DNA of 64,000 nucleotides, taken from Candidatus Pelagibacter sp. Lineage in GTDB: Bacteria > Pseudomonadota > Alphaproteobacteria > Pelagibacterales > Pelagibacteraceae. Positions 41,782-50,156 of this stretch are shown in pieces. The notes beneath the pieces were generated by a model that saw only the letters and a program-made list of their open reading frames with translations, did not search any database and was not told the DNA's origin. Position 1 is the stretch's first letter; each line of letters starts with the position of its first letter. The DNA lies in assembly GCA_028227525.1 (NCBI GenBank), contig JAOJAE010000002.1:35268-99267 (forward strand), in the 5' to 3' direction. Both the position numbers and the translations under genes were made by a program.

Positions 41782-43589
41782 TGATTAAAGGTAAATTTAT
41801 AGACAATTTGCCAAAAGTTTACGGAATCTATACTGGAGGTTTTATAGGTTTCATAATCTTAATGGCAATTGGTGAACAGATGGGTATGTCTGCTAAAGCA
41901 ATAGGTGTTGCTTTTGTAGCCTTTACAATATTCATCTACGCATTAATCGGTTATCTATCAAGAACAGCTCAAGCAGATGCATATTACGTAGCTGGAAGGC
42001 AAGTTCCAACTGTATTCAACGGTATGGCGACAGCAGCAGACTGGATGTCTGGTGCTTCATTCGTTGCAATGGCAGGTGGTATTTACTTTAAAGGTTATGG
42101 ATATATGGCTCTACTTGTTGGTTGGACTGGTGGTTACATATTAGTTGCAACTTTATTAGCACCATACTTAAGAAAATTTGGATGTTACACAGTTCCAGAT
42201 TTCGTGGGTACAAGATACGGTGGTAATTTAGCAAGACTATGTGCAGTAATAGTTTTAACTGTTGCTTCATTTACTTATGTAACTGCACAGATAAACGCTA
42301 CAGGTACTATTGCATCTGTTGCACTAGATATCGACTTTAAATATGCTGTATATATTGGACTAATAAGTATTTTACTTTGTTCAATGTTAGGGGGTATGAG
42401 AGCGGTAACTTGGACACAGGTTGCACAATATATCGTACTAATTATAGCTTACTTACTTCCAATTTTTTGGATCAGTAACAAAATGGGGGCAGGTTTCTTC
42501 CCTCACTTCATGTTAGCTGATGAGGTAGCTAGAATTGGTGAGTTAGAACAACAGTTTGGTTTTGTTAAAAACTCTGCTGCTGATCTAGCAACGGTACCTA
42601 AAGGGTTAGCAGGAATAACTAAAGCACACTCTGCAGTAAATGCAACGCCTTGGGCGTTTATTTCATTGGCATTGGCGATGATGATGGGAACAGCTTCATT
42701 ACCGCACGTGATGATGAGATACTTTACTACTCCAAGTGTAAAAGCAGCTAGAAAATCAGTTGGTTGGTCATTATTCTTTATCTTCCTTCTGTATTCTTCT
42801 GCGCCAATGTTAGCAACACTATCTAAACTATCGTTGATTGATCCAAATTTATCTACGGGTATTATTGGTAAATCATTTGCTGAAGTTCAAGCAATAGATT
42901 GGTTCCAAAACTGGAATCAAGCAAACTTGATGTTCATCAGTGACTTTAACGGCAATGGAACTCTTGAGTTAAACGAGTTTTTCATGGGCGGTAAAGCGGT
43001 CGTGTTAGCAACACCAGAAATAGCTGGATTACCATATGTAATCTCAGGACTGGTAGCTGCTGGAGGTATGGCTGCTGCCATGTCAACAGCTGACGGTTTG
43101 ATTCTAGCAATTGCGAATGCGATCTCTCATGACGTTTATTACAAAATGATTGATCCAAAAGCAGAGACTGCAAAAAGACTTCTTGTTGCAAGGGTATTAC
43201 TTGTAATAATTGGTTTTGCTGGGGCAACTATTGCGGCTCTTGAGATCCAAGGTATCTTAGGTTCAGTTATCTGGGCTTTTGACTTTGCGATGTCAGGACT
43301 ATTCTTCCCACTTGTACTAGGTGTATGGTGGAAGAGAGCTAACAAAGAAGGTGCTATTGCTGGTATGGTATTAGGTCTTGCATCATCTATTTGGTACCTA
43401 GTTTGGGTACGAACAGGTGGAAGTGGATTCTTAGGACTTACTCAGTTAACATTTGGTATCTTCGGAGCTGGTGTTAGTTTTGTTGCTATGGTTGTAGTGA
43501 GTTTAATGACTCAAGAGCCAGATAAAGCTACTCAAAAAATGGTGGATGAAGTTCGTGTACCTAGCGGTAGAACCGTTACTGGTAAATAG
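41781..43589 (+). CDS. sodium:solute symporter (acetate-type, DUF4212-associated) with EF-hand-like loop
   Basis: The 602-residue protein is an SSS-family transporter with about 13 helices. Motifs are DAYYVAGRQVPTVFNGMATAADWMSGASFVAMAG, GGMRAVTWTQVAQYIVL, and GGMAAAMSTADGLILAIANAISHD. It belongs to the ActP/VC_2705 subgroup, whose substrates are acetate or related monocarboxylates. Residues 388-399 read DFNGNGTLELNE, a canonical 12-residue EF-hand calcium loop in an extramembrane insert. Close to acs, it probably feeds acetate. A terminator follows at 43610. Confidence 0.9.
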   Translation: MIKGKFIDNLPKVYGIYTGGFIGFIILMAIGEQMGMSAKAIGVAFVAFTIFIYALIGYLSRTAQADAYYVAGRQVPTVFNGMATAADWMSGASFVAMAGGIYFKGYGYMALLVGWTGGYILVATLLAPYLRKFGCYTVPDFVGTRYGGNLARLCAVIVLTVASFTYVTAQINATGTIASVALDIDFKYAVYIGLISILLCSMLGGMRAVTWTQVAQYIVLIIAYLLPIFWISNKMGAGFFPHFMLADEVARIGELEQQFGFVKNSAADLATVPKGLAGITKAHSAVNATPWAFISLALAMMMGTASLPHVMMRYFTTPSVKAARKSVGWSLFFIFLLYSSAPMLATLSKLSLIDPNLSTGIIGKSFAEVQAIDWFQNWNQANLMFISDFNGNGTLELNEFFMGGKAVVLATPEIAGLPYVISGLVAAGGMAAAMSTADGLILAIANAISHDVYYKMIDPKAETAKRLLVARVLLVIIGFAGATIAALEIQGILGSVIWAFDFAMSGLFFPLVLGVWWKRANKEGAIAGMVLGLASSIWYLVWVRTGGSGFLGLTQLTFGIFGAGVSFVAMVVVSLMTQEPDKATQKMVDEVRVPSGRTVTGK

Positions 43590-43609
43590 AACTATCAAAT
43601 CTTAATTTA

Positions 43610-43640
43610 GGGGCGATTAATTTCGCCCCTTTTAATTTAA
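43610..43640 (+). terminator. rho-independent terminator after the symporter
   Basis: GGGGCGA (43610-43616) and TCGCCCC (43623-43629) form a G+C-rich stem with a 6-nt loop, extendable by one A-T pair, followed by a T-rich stretch. It lies about 20 bp after the symporter stop and is the clearest terminator in the window. Confidence 0.85.
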
Positions 43641-43664
43641 TCTTTTTTCCAATATAAATTCTCA

Positions 43665-44021
43665 ATGTCGGCAAACTTTCATCCTTTAGTTTATTTTATA
43701 GATTATCTTCTTGGAATAATTATGTGGACTTTAATAGGAAGGGTTGCGATGAATATTTTTCAAAAAGAAGATTCGGAATTCTTTTTTATGAAAATATTTG
43801 TAAAATACACTAATCCACTTATAAAAATTTTTAAGCCTATAACCCCATCTTTCATTATAGCGCCTCTTGTTCCATTATATGTGGCTTGGTTCTTTTATAT
43901 GATTAGATTTTACTTTATGCCTTGGATCCTAGGATATTCTGTAATGGGAATGTTATCCTTCCCCTTAGAAAGTGAAATTTCAAGACAAATTTATCAATTA
44001 TTTAATTCAATTAAATTTTAA
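43665..44021 (+). CDS. small membrane protein, possibly YggT-like
   Basis: The 118-residue protein has hydrophobic segments at the start (LVYFIDYLLGIIMWTLIGRVAMNIF) and in the second half (FIIAPLVPLYVAWFFYMIRFYFMPWILGY). FVKYTNPLIKIFKPITPSF between them recalls the YggT core, but the match is loose. It follows the symporter terminator and precedes rpe by 28 bp. Function unknown. Confidence 0.65.
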   Translation: MSANFHPLVYFIDYLLGIIMWTLIGRVAMNIFQKEDSEFFFMKIFVKYTNPLIKIFKPITPSFIIAPLVPLYVAWFFYMIRFYFMPWILGYSVMGMLSFPLESEISRQIYQLFNSIKF

Positions 44022-44023
44022 AA

Positions 44024-44051
44024 ATTGATACTAGTAGATCTAGTAATCAAT
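44024..44051 (+). promoter_or_regulatory. hairpin covering the rpe start codon
   Basis: ATTGAT-ACTAG (44024-44034) pairs with CTAGT-a-ATCAAT (44040-44051) with one bulged base and a 5-nt loop. The right arm contains the first two bases of the rpe ATG at 44050. In mRNA this would hide the start codon. No Shine-Dalgarno is visible outside it. Confidence 0.45.
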
Positions 44052-44709
44052 GAAAAAAATACAAATTTCACCATCAATTCTATCTGCTGATTTTAGTCAA
44101 CTAGGTAATGAAATTAAAAGACTCGAGGAAGGTGGCGCAGATATGATTCATGTAGATGTAATGGATGGTCATTTTGTTCCAAATCTCACCATAGGGCCTC
44201 CCGTCATTAAAGCCTTAAGAAAACAATCTTCAATTAAATTTGATGTTCACCTGATGATTTCTCCTGTTCACAAATACATTGAAGCTTACTCTGATGCTGG
44301 TGCAGATATTATTACAATTCATCCTGAGGCAACAGATAATTTAGAGGAGTCAATTCTAAAAATTAAAAGTTTAAATAAAAAAGTTGGTGTTTCACTTAAT
44401 CCAGAGACTAAGATTGATTTAATTATAGACTACCTTGAAAAAATTGATTTAGTTTTAATAATGAGTGTAAATCCAGGATTTGGGGGTCAAAAATTTATGC
44501 CTGAAGTTCTAGAAAAAATTAGAAAACTCAAAAAAATTCAATCTGAAAATCATTTGAATTTTGACATTGAAATTGATGGAGGAATAAATTTTGATAATTG
44601 TCAATTGGCGATTGAGGCAGGTGCCAACATACTTGTTTCTGGAACAACTGTATTTAAAAGTAATAATGGAGATATTAAAAAAAATATTAATTTATTAAAA
44701 TTAAAATAA
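44050..44709 (+). CDS. rpe: ribulose-phosphate 3-epimerase
   Basis: The 219-residue TIM-barrel enzyme interconverts ribulose 5-phosphate and xylulose 5-phosphate in the pentose phosphate pathway. Motifs are ISPSILSADFSQLGNEI, HVDVMDGHFVPNLTIGP, FDVHLMI, MSVNPGFGGQKF and EIDGGINFDN. It begins the rpe-heparinase-purH run, 4 bp before the heparinase-like gene. The start codon lies in a predicted hairpin. Confidence 0.97.
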   Translation: MKKIQISPSILSADFSQLGNEIKRLEEGGADMIHVDVMDGHFVPNLTIGPPVIKALRKQSSIKFDVHLMISPVHKYIEAYSDAGADIITIHPEATDNLEESILKIKSLNKKVGVSLNPETKIDLIIDYLEKIDLVLIMSVNPGFGGQKFMPEVLEKIRKLKKIQSENHLNFDIEIDGGINFDNCQLAIEAGANILVSGTTVFKSNNGDIKKNINLLKLK

Positions 44710-44713
44710 GTTA

Positions 44714-46330
44714 ATGATTATTAATAATTTAAGTCAATTTTATTTTGAATTAAAAAAAAATTTAAAAAAATTTTATCAAAACTCTAGTATTTATGACAAA
44801 AAAATATCTAGAACTAAAGATATTAATTTTAATTATAAACCAAGTCCTTATTTATTATCCTCAATAGTAAAATATCAAAAAAAAAAATATAAAATTGAAG
44901 ACTTTGCCTTAGAAACTATTTGGCAAAACAACTTAAAGTATGATGAATTTCAAAAATTAAATAATTTTTTTTGGTTTTTTAGTTTAGATCTAAAATCATC
45001 AAAAAGGACTACCCAATCAGTTATTAATAATTGGATTAATAAAAACAATAAATTTAATAAAAAAAGTTGGGATTTTGATATTACCTCTAAAAGAATAATT
45101 TCCTGGTTGTCTAATCATCAATTGACTTACGAAGATTGTGAAGAAGATTTTAAAAAAAAATTCAATCACTACATTCAAAAACAAACAAATCATCTTTTGA
45201 ATGAAATAAAAAATTTGTCAGAAGTTGAAAACAAAATTGTTGGCTGTGCTGCAATTATATTAGCAGGGCTAGCATATAAAGATGAAGATAAATATCTTAC
45301 AAGTGGATTAAATCTCTTAAAAAAAATAATAAAATCATCAATTAATAATGAGGGTTTCCCTAAATCTAGAAACATTAAACAGCTTATTTTTTATTTAAAA
45401 TATTTTATCCTTATTAGAGAGTGGTTAAAGGAGTCTCATAACACAATTCCTGAGTATATTGATGAAACTATTTATTATCTTGGTCAAAGTTATGCTTTCA
45501 TTTGGCAAAATATTAATCAAGATATTTTATTTAATGGAAATTATATTTCAAATAATAGTGAGTTTGATCAATATTTAAAAAGGCACGGATATGTGTTTAA
45601 AAATGAGAATAAAGAACTTACAGGTTATGCAATTCTTAAAAATAAACGAATTATATTAGCTATGGATATCGGAAATAGTCCAAGCAATAACTTTTCAAAG
45701 TTTTATCAATCTGGGGCTCTTTCATTTGAGATTTTTTCAAACGGCAAAAAACTAATCACTAACTCTGGTTACGTTACAGATCAAAAAAATAAATTAAGTA
45801 AACTTTCAAGAAGTACAGCTTTACAAAGTACTCTATCAATTGAAGATCATTCTTCATGTGATTATAAAAAATTGTACAAATCAAATCTAATTGTAGAAAA
45901 AGGCATTCGTATAATAAAAAAAAACATTGTGTTTGAAGATAATTATTGGAAAATATCAGCCGCCCACGATGGTTATCAAAAAAAATTTGGCACAATTCAT
46001 GAGAGAGAAATTGAATTTTATCCTGAACAACTGAAGTTTATTGGTTATGATAGGTTAGTAAGGAAAGATGCATCAAAAAATATTAAATTTGATATTAGAT
46101 TTCACCTAAGCCCAAATACAAAGATAATGAAAACGCAGGATAATAAATCAATCCTTATAGAGTTAGATGATGAGGGTTGGAAATTTAATTGTGAAAACTT
46201 TGATATAAATATTGATAATGGATTATATTTAGGTATTAAAAATTCATACAAAGAAAATCAAAACATATGTATATCTGGAATAAACAAAGAAGAAAATCAA
46301 ACCATAAAATGGGAGATTTCTAAAATATAA
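44714..46330 (+). CDS. heparinase II/III family protein
   Basis: The 538-residue protein has a helical toroid-like N-terminal part and the beta-sandwich C-terminal heparinase II/III domain: GYAILKNKRIILAMDIGNSPSN, GALSFEIFSNGKKLITNSGYVTD, and SRSTALQSTLSIEDHSSCDY. In alphaproteobacteria this gene commonly sits beside purH, and its real polysaccharide target is unknown. There is no evident signal peptide. It abuts purH with a 1-bp overlap. Confidence 0.85.
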   Translation: MIINNLSQFYFELKKNLKKFYQNSSIYDKKISRTKDINFNYKPSPYLLSSIVKYQKKKYKIEDFALETIWQNNLKYDEFQKLNNFFWFFSLDLKSSKRTTQSVINNWINKNNKFNKKSWDFDITSKRIISWLSNHQLTYEDCEEDFKKKFNHYIQKQTNHLLNEIKNLSEVENKIVGCAAIILAGLAYKDEDKYLTSGLNLLKKIIKSSINNEGFPKSRNIKQLIFYLKYFILIREWLKESHNTIPEYIDETIYYLGQSYAFIWQNINQDILFNGNYISNNSEFDQYLKRHGYVFKNENKELTGYAILKNKRIILAMDIGNSPSNNFSKFYQSGALSFEIFSNGKKLITNSGYVTDQKNKLSKLSRSTALQSTLSIEDHSSCDYKKLYKSNLIVEKGIRIIKKNIVFEDNYWKISAAHDGYQKKFGTIHEREIEFYPEQLKFIGYDRLVRKDASKNIKFDIRFHLSPNTKIMKTQDNKSILIELDDEGWKFNCENFDINIDNGLYLGIKNSYKENQNICISGINKEENQTIKWEISKI

Positions 46331-47865
46331 TGAAAAAAATAAAAACAGCTCTCATTTCTGTATCAGATAAAAGAAATTTAAAACCAATTCTTAACTCCTT
46401 AAAAAAAAATAATATAAAAATTATTAGTTCAGGCGGTACATATAAAGAAATTAAAAAGTTAAAATTTAAATGTTTAGAAGTTTCAGAATTTACAAATTCA
46501 CCTGAAATTTTAGAAGGTAGAGTAAAAACTCTTCATCCCAAAATACATGCTGGAATTTTAAATAAAAGAAAAAGTAAAATTCACTTAAAAGACCTTAAAA
46601 ATAATAATTTTGAAAATATAGATCTAGTTATTGTAAACTTTTACCCATTTGAAGAGACTTTAAAAAATACAAAAAATCACAACAAAATAATTGAAAATAT
46701 TGATGTGGGTGGACCAACAATGGTCAGATCAGCAGCTAAAAACTATCAAGATGTAACCGTTATTACCTCATCAGATCAATATGAAGAACTAATTGAAGAA
46801 TTAAAAAAAAATAAAGGTTCTACATCCTTAAAATTTAGAGAAAAAATGTCTAGAATTGCATTCACTGAAACTGCTTATTATGACTCAGTCATTTCTGAAT
46901 ATTTTAATAAAAAAAATAATGTGATTTTTCCAAAAAAGAAAGTTTTTTACACCAATCTTATTGAGACACCACGTTATGGTGAAAATCCACATCAACAATG
47001 TGGAATTTATTCAAAAAATAATTCTATGAAAATAAATCAAATTCACGGAAAGCAGTTAAGTTATAATAATTATAATGATATATTTTCAGCTTTAACTATT
47101 TCTAAATCATTACCTAAAAACATAGGAACAGTGATAGTTAAACATGCTAACCCTTGTGGAGTTTCAGTTAATAAAGATCAACTTGAGAGTTACAAATCAG
47201 CACTAGCTTGTGATCCTATTAGTGCTTTCGGAGGCATAGTATCCTGTAATTATAAGATTAATAAGAGTTTAGCGGTAGAATTAAATAAATTATTTCTTGA
47301 AGTTATTGTCTCAAATGGTTTCGATAAAGAGGCATTAAAATTATTAAAGAAGAAAAAGAATTTAAGATTAATTGATGCAACAAATTATTCTTTCAAAGAA
47401 ATATTAAGGTTTATATCTTCTAATGAAGAATTATTAGTACAAACAGAAGATTTGAAAAAATTTAGCAATAAAGACTTTAAAATTGTTTCTAAAAGAAAAC
47501 CAACCTCAAAACAGATGAAAAATTTAATTTTTGCATTTAATATTTGTCGATACGTAAAATCTAATGCAATAGTACTTGCAACAAATCAAACAACTGTAGG
47601 AATTGGATCAGGTCAACCAAGTCGTTTGGATAGTTGTCAAATCGCAATAGATAAAATGAAAAAATTTACACATATAAAAGATGAGGTGGTAGCTGCATCA
47701 GATGCATTTTTTCCGTTTGTTGATGGAATTGAAAAATTAGTTCAATCGGGTGTTACTGCAGTAATACAACCTTCAGGATCCATCAGAGATAAGGAAATAA
47801 TTAATTTTGCGAACGAAACTGATACAATTTTAGTCTTTTCAAAAACCAGACATTTTAGACATTAA
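46330..47865 (+). CDS. purH: bifunctional AICAR formyltransferase/IMP cyclohydrolase PurH
   Basis: The 511-residue enzyme performs the last two steps of IMP synthesis. The N-terminal cyclohydrolase part shows ALISVSDKRNL, SSGGTYKEIKK and GGPTMVRSAAKN. The C-terminal transformylase part shows RYGENPHQ, KHANPCGVS, VGIGSGQPSRLDS and SDAFFPFVDGIEK. It uses 10-formyl-tetrahydrofolate, linking it to folD. The stop overlaps the convergent pterin dehydratase gene by 11 bp. Confidence 0.97.
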   Translation: MKKIKTALISVSDKRNLKPILNSLKKNNIKIISSGGTYKEIKKLKFKCLEVSEFTNSPEILEGRVKTLHPKIHAGILNKRKSKIHLKDLKNNNFENIDLVIVNFYPFEETLKNTKNHNKIIENIDVGGPTMVRSAAKNYQDVTVITSSDQYEELIEELKKNKGSTSLKFREKMSRIAFTETAYYDSVISEYFNKKNNVIFPKKKVFYTNLIETPRYGENPHQQCGIYSKNNSMKINQIHGKQLSYNNYNDIFSALTISKSLPKNIGTVIVKHANPCGVSVNKDQLESYKSALACDPISAFGGIVSCNYKINKSLAVELNKLFLEVIVSNGFDKEALKLLKKKKNLRLIDATNYSFKEILRFISSNEELLVQTEDLKKFSNKDFKIVSKRKPTSKQMKNLIFAFNICRYVKSNAIVLATNQTTVGIGSGQPSRLDSCQIAIDKMKKFTHIKDEVVAASDAFFPFVDGIEKLVQSGVTAVIQPSGSIRDKEIINFANETDTILVFSKTRHFRH

Positions 47866-48199
47866 CTAATTGATCTATTTTTGCCGCAAGAATAAAATCA
47901 TTTTCAGATAAACCTTCGATAGCATGTGTGGTAATTTTTATCTCAGCATAACCCCAACCAAATAATATGTCTGGATGATGACCTTCATTTTCTGAAATTT
48001 CCCCAACTTTATTAATGAAACTTTGGCTTTCTAAAAAGTTTTTAAACTTAAATTTTTTATTTAAAAGAAAATTTTTTTTTTCACCCTTGATAATATCCCA
48101 ACCATCAACTTTTTTTTGATATTTATGAATTTCCGATATATCAAAAGGTATAATACCTCCTTCGCAAGGAACACATTTTTTATTTAAAAGATCACTCAT
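47855..48199 (-). CDS. 4a-hydroxytetrahydrobiopterin dehydratase (pterin carbinolamine dehydratase)
   Basis: The 114-residue protein is a PCD/DCoH member. The active-site motif is ENEGHHPDILFGWGYAEIKITTHAIEGLSENDFILAAKID. It dehydrates 4a-hydroxy-tetrahydropterins, normally for phenylalanine hydroxylase, or has an alternative pterin role. Its ATG lies only about 10 nt after the encoded CCA of tRNA-Gly on the same strand, so the two are likely one transcript. Confidence 0.92.
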   Translation of the reverse strand: MSDLLNKKCVPCEGGIIPFDISEIHKYQKKVDGWDIIKGEKKNFLLNKKFKFKNFLESQSFINKVGEISENEGHHPDILFGWGYAEIKITTHAIEGLSENDFILAAKIDQLVNV

Positions 48200-48209
48200 A
48201 CTTGAATTT

Positions 48210-48284
48210 TGGAGCGGGCAAAGGGGGTCGAACCCTCGACCTTCTCGTTGGCAACGAGACGCTCTACCACTGAGCTATGCCCGC
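48210..48284 (-). tRNA. tRNA-Gly (anticodon GCC)
   Basis: The acceptor arms GCGGGCA/TGCCCGC pair exactly, with D-arm (AGCTCAGTGGTAGAGC), anticodon stem TCTCG/CGAGA around loop TTGCCAA, and T-loop GGTTCGACCCC. The anticodon GCC is at 48250-48252, and CCA is encoded at 48210-48212. It reads GGC and GGU codons. A promoter-like pair lies 15-43 bp upstream. Confidence 0.97.
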
Positions 48285-48298
48285 AATTATTAATGATA

Positions 48299-48327
48299 TA
48301 GTTAGACTTTTTTTTTAATTCAATCAA
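48299..48327 (-). promoter_or_regulatory. sigma-70-type promoter for tRNA-Gly
   Basis: TTGATT (48322-48327) and TAACTA (48299-48304) on the minus strand are separated by 17 bp and end 14 bp before the tRNA. Spacing and place fit a housekeeping promoter driving tRNA-Gly and the pterin dehydratase. Confidence 0.5.
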
Positions 48328-48365
48328 TACAAATTAATAATAGATGTGATATATTTTAATACATT

Positions 48366-49013
48366 ATGCAAATAAATGATCTTCCAAAAAAAATACCTGT
48401 CTTTCCTTTAAGTAATTTTATCATTTTTCCCAAAACTACAATACCTTTGAATATTTTTGAGACACGGTATATCGAAATGATTAATGATAGTATGAGTTCT
48501 AATAAATTAATAGGTATGATACAGCCTTTAAGCCAAAATAGTGTTAACCAAGAAGATATAAATCTTCACCAGGTGGGTTGCTTAGGTAAAATAGTCAGTT
48601 TCAAAGAAACAGAAGATAATCGCTATTTAATTGAATTAAAAGGTTTGATTAGATTTCAAATTATGAATGAAATTAAGTCTAAAAAAAAATATAGAGAATA
48701 TGAGGTTGATTTTAAACGTTTTAATCATGATCTTGATGACAAAAAAGAAAAGCTTAAATTTTCTGACCTTGAATCAATTTTTAAAGATCTAAAAACATTA
48801 TTTGAAAAAAGAGGTTTTATAATAAATTGGAAAGAACTTGAAAAACAAAGTTTAGATGAGATAATAAATGCTTTAGCAATGGCTTCACCATTTTCATTAG
48901 AAGAAAAACAAGTTTTATTAGAAGCAGAAAATTTAAATATAAGAAAAAATAAAATTGCAGAGATTTTAACTACTTATACATACGATATTTTTGACAATAC
49001 AACTATTCAATAA
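48366..49013 (+). CDS. Lon N-terminal (LAN/substrate-binding) domain protein
   Basis: The 215-residue protein has the LON substrate-binding domain without protease parts: IPVFPLSNFIIFPKTTIPLNIFETRYIEMINDSM, LIGMIQP, VGCLGKIVSFKETEDNRYLIELKGLIRF. Such stand-alone domains are common in alphaproteobacteria with unclear function. The C-terminal half is helical. It is convergent with the UbiH-like gene. Confidence 0.9.
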   Translation: MQINDLPKKIPVFPLSNFIIFPKTTIPLNIFETRYIEMINDSMSSNKLIGMIQPLSQNSVNQEDINLHQVGCLGKIVSFKETEDNRYLIELKGLIRFQIMNEIKSKKKYREYEVDFKRFNHDLDDKKEKLKFSDLESIFKDLKTLFEKRGFIINWKELEKQSLDEIINALAMASPFSLEEKQVLLEAENLNIRKNKIAEILTTYTYDIFDNTTIQ

Positions 49014-49014
49014 A

Positions 49015-50094
49015 CTAAAATAAAACACCTCTATCAGCAATTTTCGTAAACATTTTATTAATGGATGGATAATTACTAATCAGTTTAACTGATTTGCTTA
49101 AAAAACTAGTTTTCATTTTTCTCTCGATATTAAAAATTTCATGGATTAGATCTATACCATTAGAAAAAATAAAATTTTTATGTTTTAATTTTTTTTGAAA
49201 TTCTAAGTTTACCGAGCTATCTAACGGTAAACCAACATCTAATCTTTTTTTAATTATTTCTACAAGAGTTTTTATATCTCTAATAGTCATATTAAAACCT
49301 TGACCTGCTAAAGGGTGAACCTTGTGCAATAAGTCACCAAATGCTAATATATTCCTATAATAATAAGACCTTAAATTTAATGATTCTAACTCGAAACTGT
49401 TAATTTTTTCTATATTTTTAATTTTATACTTAAAATTTTTGTCTTTAATTAATTGTTCAATATTTTCTTCTTTTTGATTAATAGAATTATGCACAGAATA
49501 TACAATTGAAGTTTCTCTTTTTGAAATTGGTAAAAAAGCGAGAGGTCCTTTTTTTGTAAAAATTTGAAAAGCTGTATCATTTTCTATCTGCTCATGTGTA
49601 ATAATGGTTGCGTATGCTTTACTATTATATCTTTTAGTTATTTTTTTACTAAAAAATCGATTTGTAATAGAATTTGATGAGTCACAATTAATTATAAGTT
49701 CATATTTTTTTAAAAAAGAAAGTTTTTTTTCATTTGAAAATTTAGATCTAAAAAATTTATTTTTTGATAAATCTTTTTCTAATAATTTATATAATTTATA
49801 ATTTTTAATAATTGAAAAAAGTTGATTCTCATTTGCTTTAAAACCTACTAATTTTTCTTTCCCTAAATGTTCTGAAAAAATTTCAATTCTTTTTAAATTC
49901 CAAAGTAATTTTTTAATATTAATTATATTACTGTTAAAAAAATCAACATTATTATTTGAAATTCCAATTGTTCTTGAATCACTTATCTTATAATTTTTTT
50001 TATTAAAATATACATGAACTTCAATTTCATGATTTACAAGCGCTTTAGCTAGGGCCAGGGCTGTTAAACTATTACCAAGTATACAAACTGTCAT
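49015..50094 (-). CDS. UbiH/COQ6-family FAD-dependent monooxygenase
   Basis: I start at ATG 50094, giving 359 residues beginning MTVCILGNSLTALALAKAL, a Rossmann FAD-binding entry. The TTG at 50133 adds 13 residues without benefit. The second FAD motif NILAFGDLLHKVHPLAGQGFNMTIRDI matches UbiH/UbiF/COQ6 hydroxylases of ubiquinone synthesis. The central part is poorly conserved and lysine-rich. It likely hydroxylates the ubiquinone ring, but position cannot be assigned. It is divergent from ftsK. Confidence 0.82.
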   Translation of the reverse strand: MTVCILGNSLTALALAKALVNHEIEVHVYFNKKNYKISDSRTIGISNNNVDFFNSNIINIKKLLWNLKRIEIFSEHLGKEKLVGFKANENQLFSIIKNYKLYKLLEKDLSKNKFFRSKFSNEKKLSFLKKYELIINCDSSNSITNRFFSKKITKRYNSKAYATIITHEQIENDTAFQIFTKKGPLAFLPISKRETSIVYSVHNSINQKEENIEQLIKDKNFKYKIKNIEKINSFELESLNLRSYYYRNILAFGDLLHKVHPLAGQGFNMTIRDIKTLVEIIKKRLDVGLPLDSSVNLEFQKKLKHKNFIFSNGIDLIHEIFNIERKMKTSFLSKSVKLISNYPSINKMFTKIADRGVLF

Positions 50095-50156
50095 AATAAT
50101 TTTAATTTTAACAATAAAAATTAGATGATACAAAGTGATTAAACCGACTCATTTAT

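Noticed and set aside
50095..50133. TTG start for the UbiH-like protein
   Set aside because: The added 13 residues precede the Rossmann motif that should be near the N-terminus; the ATG at 50094 is better.
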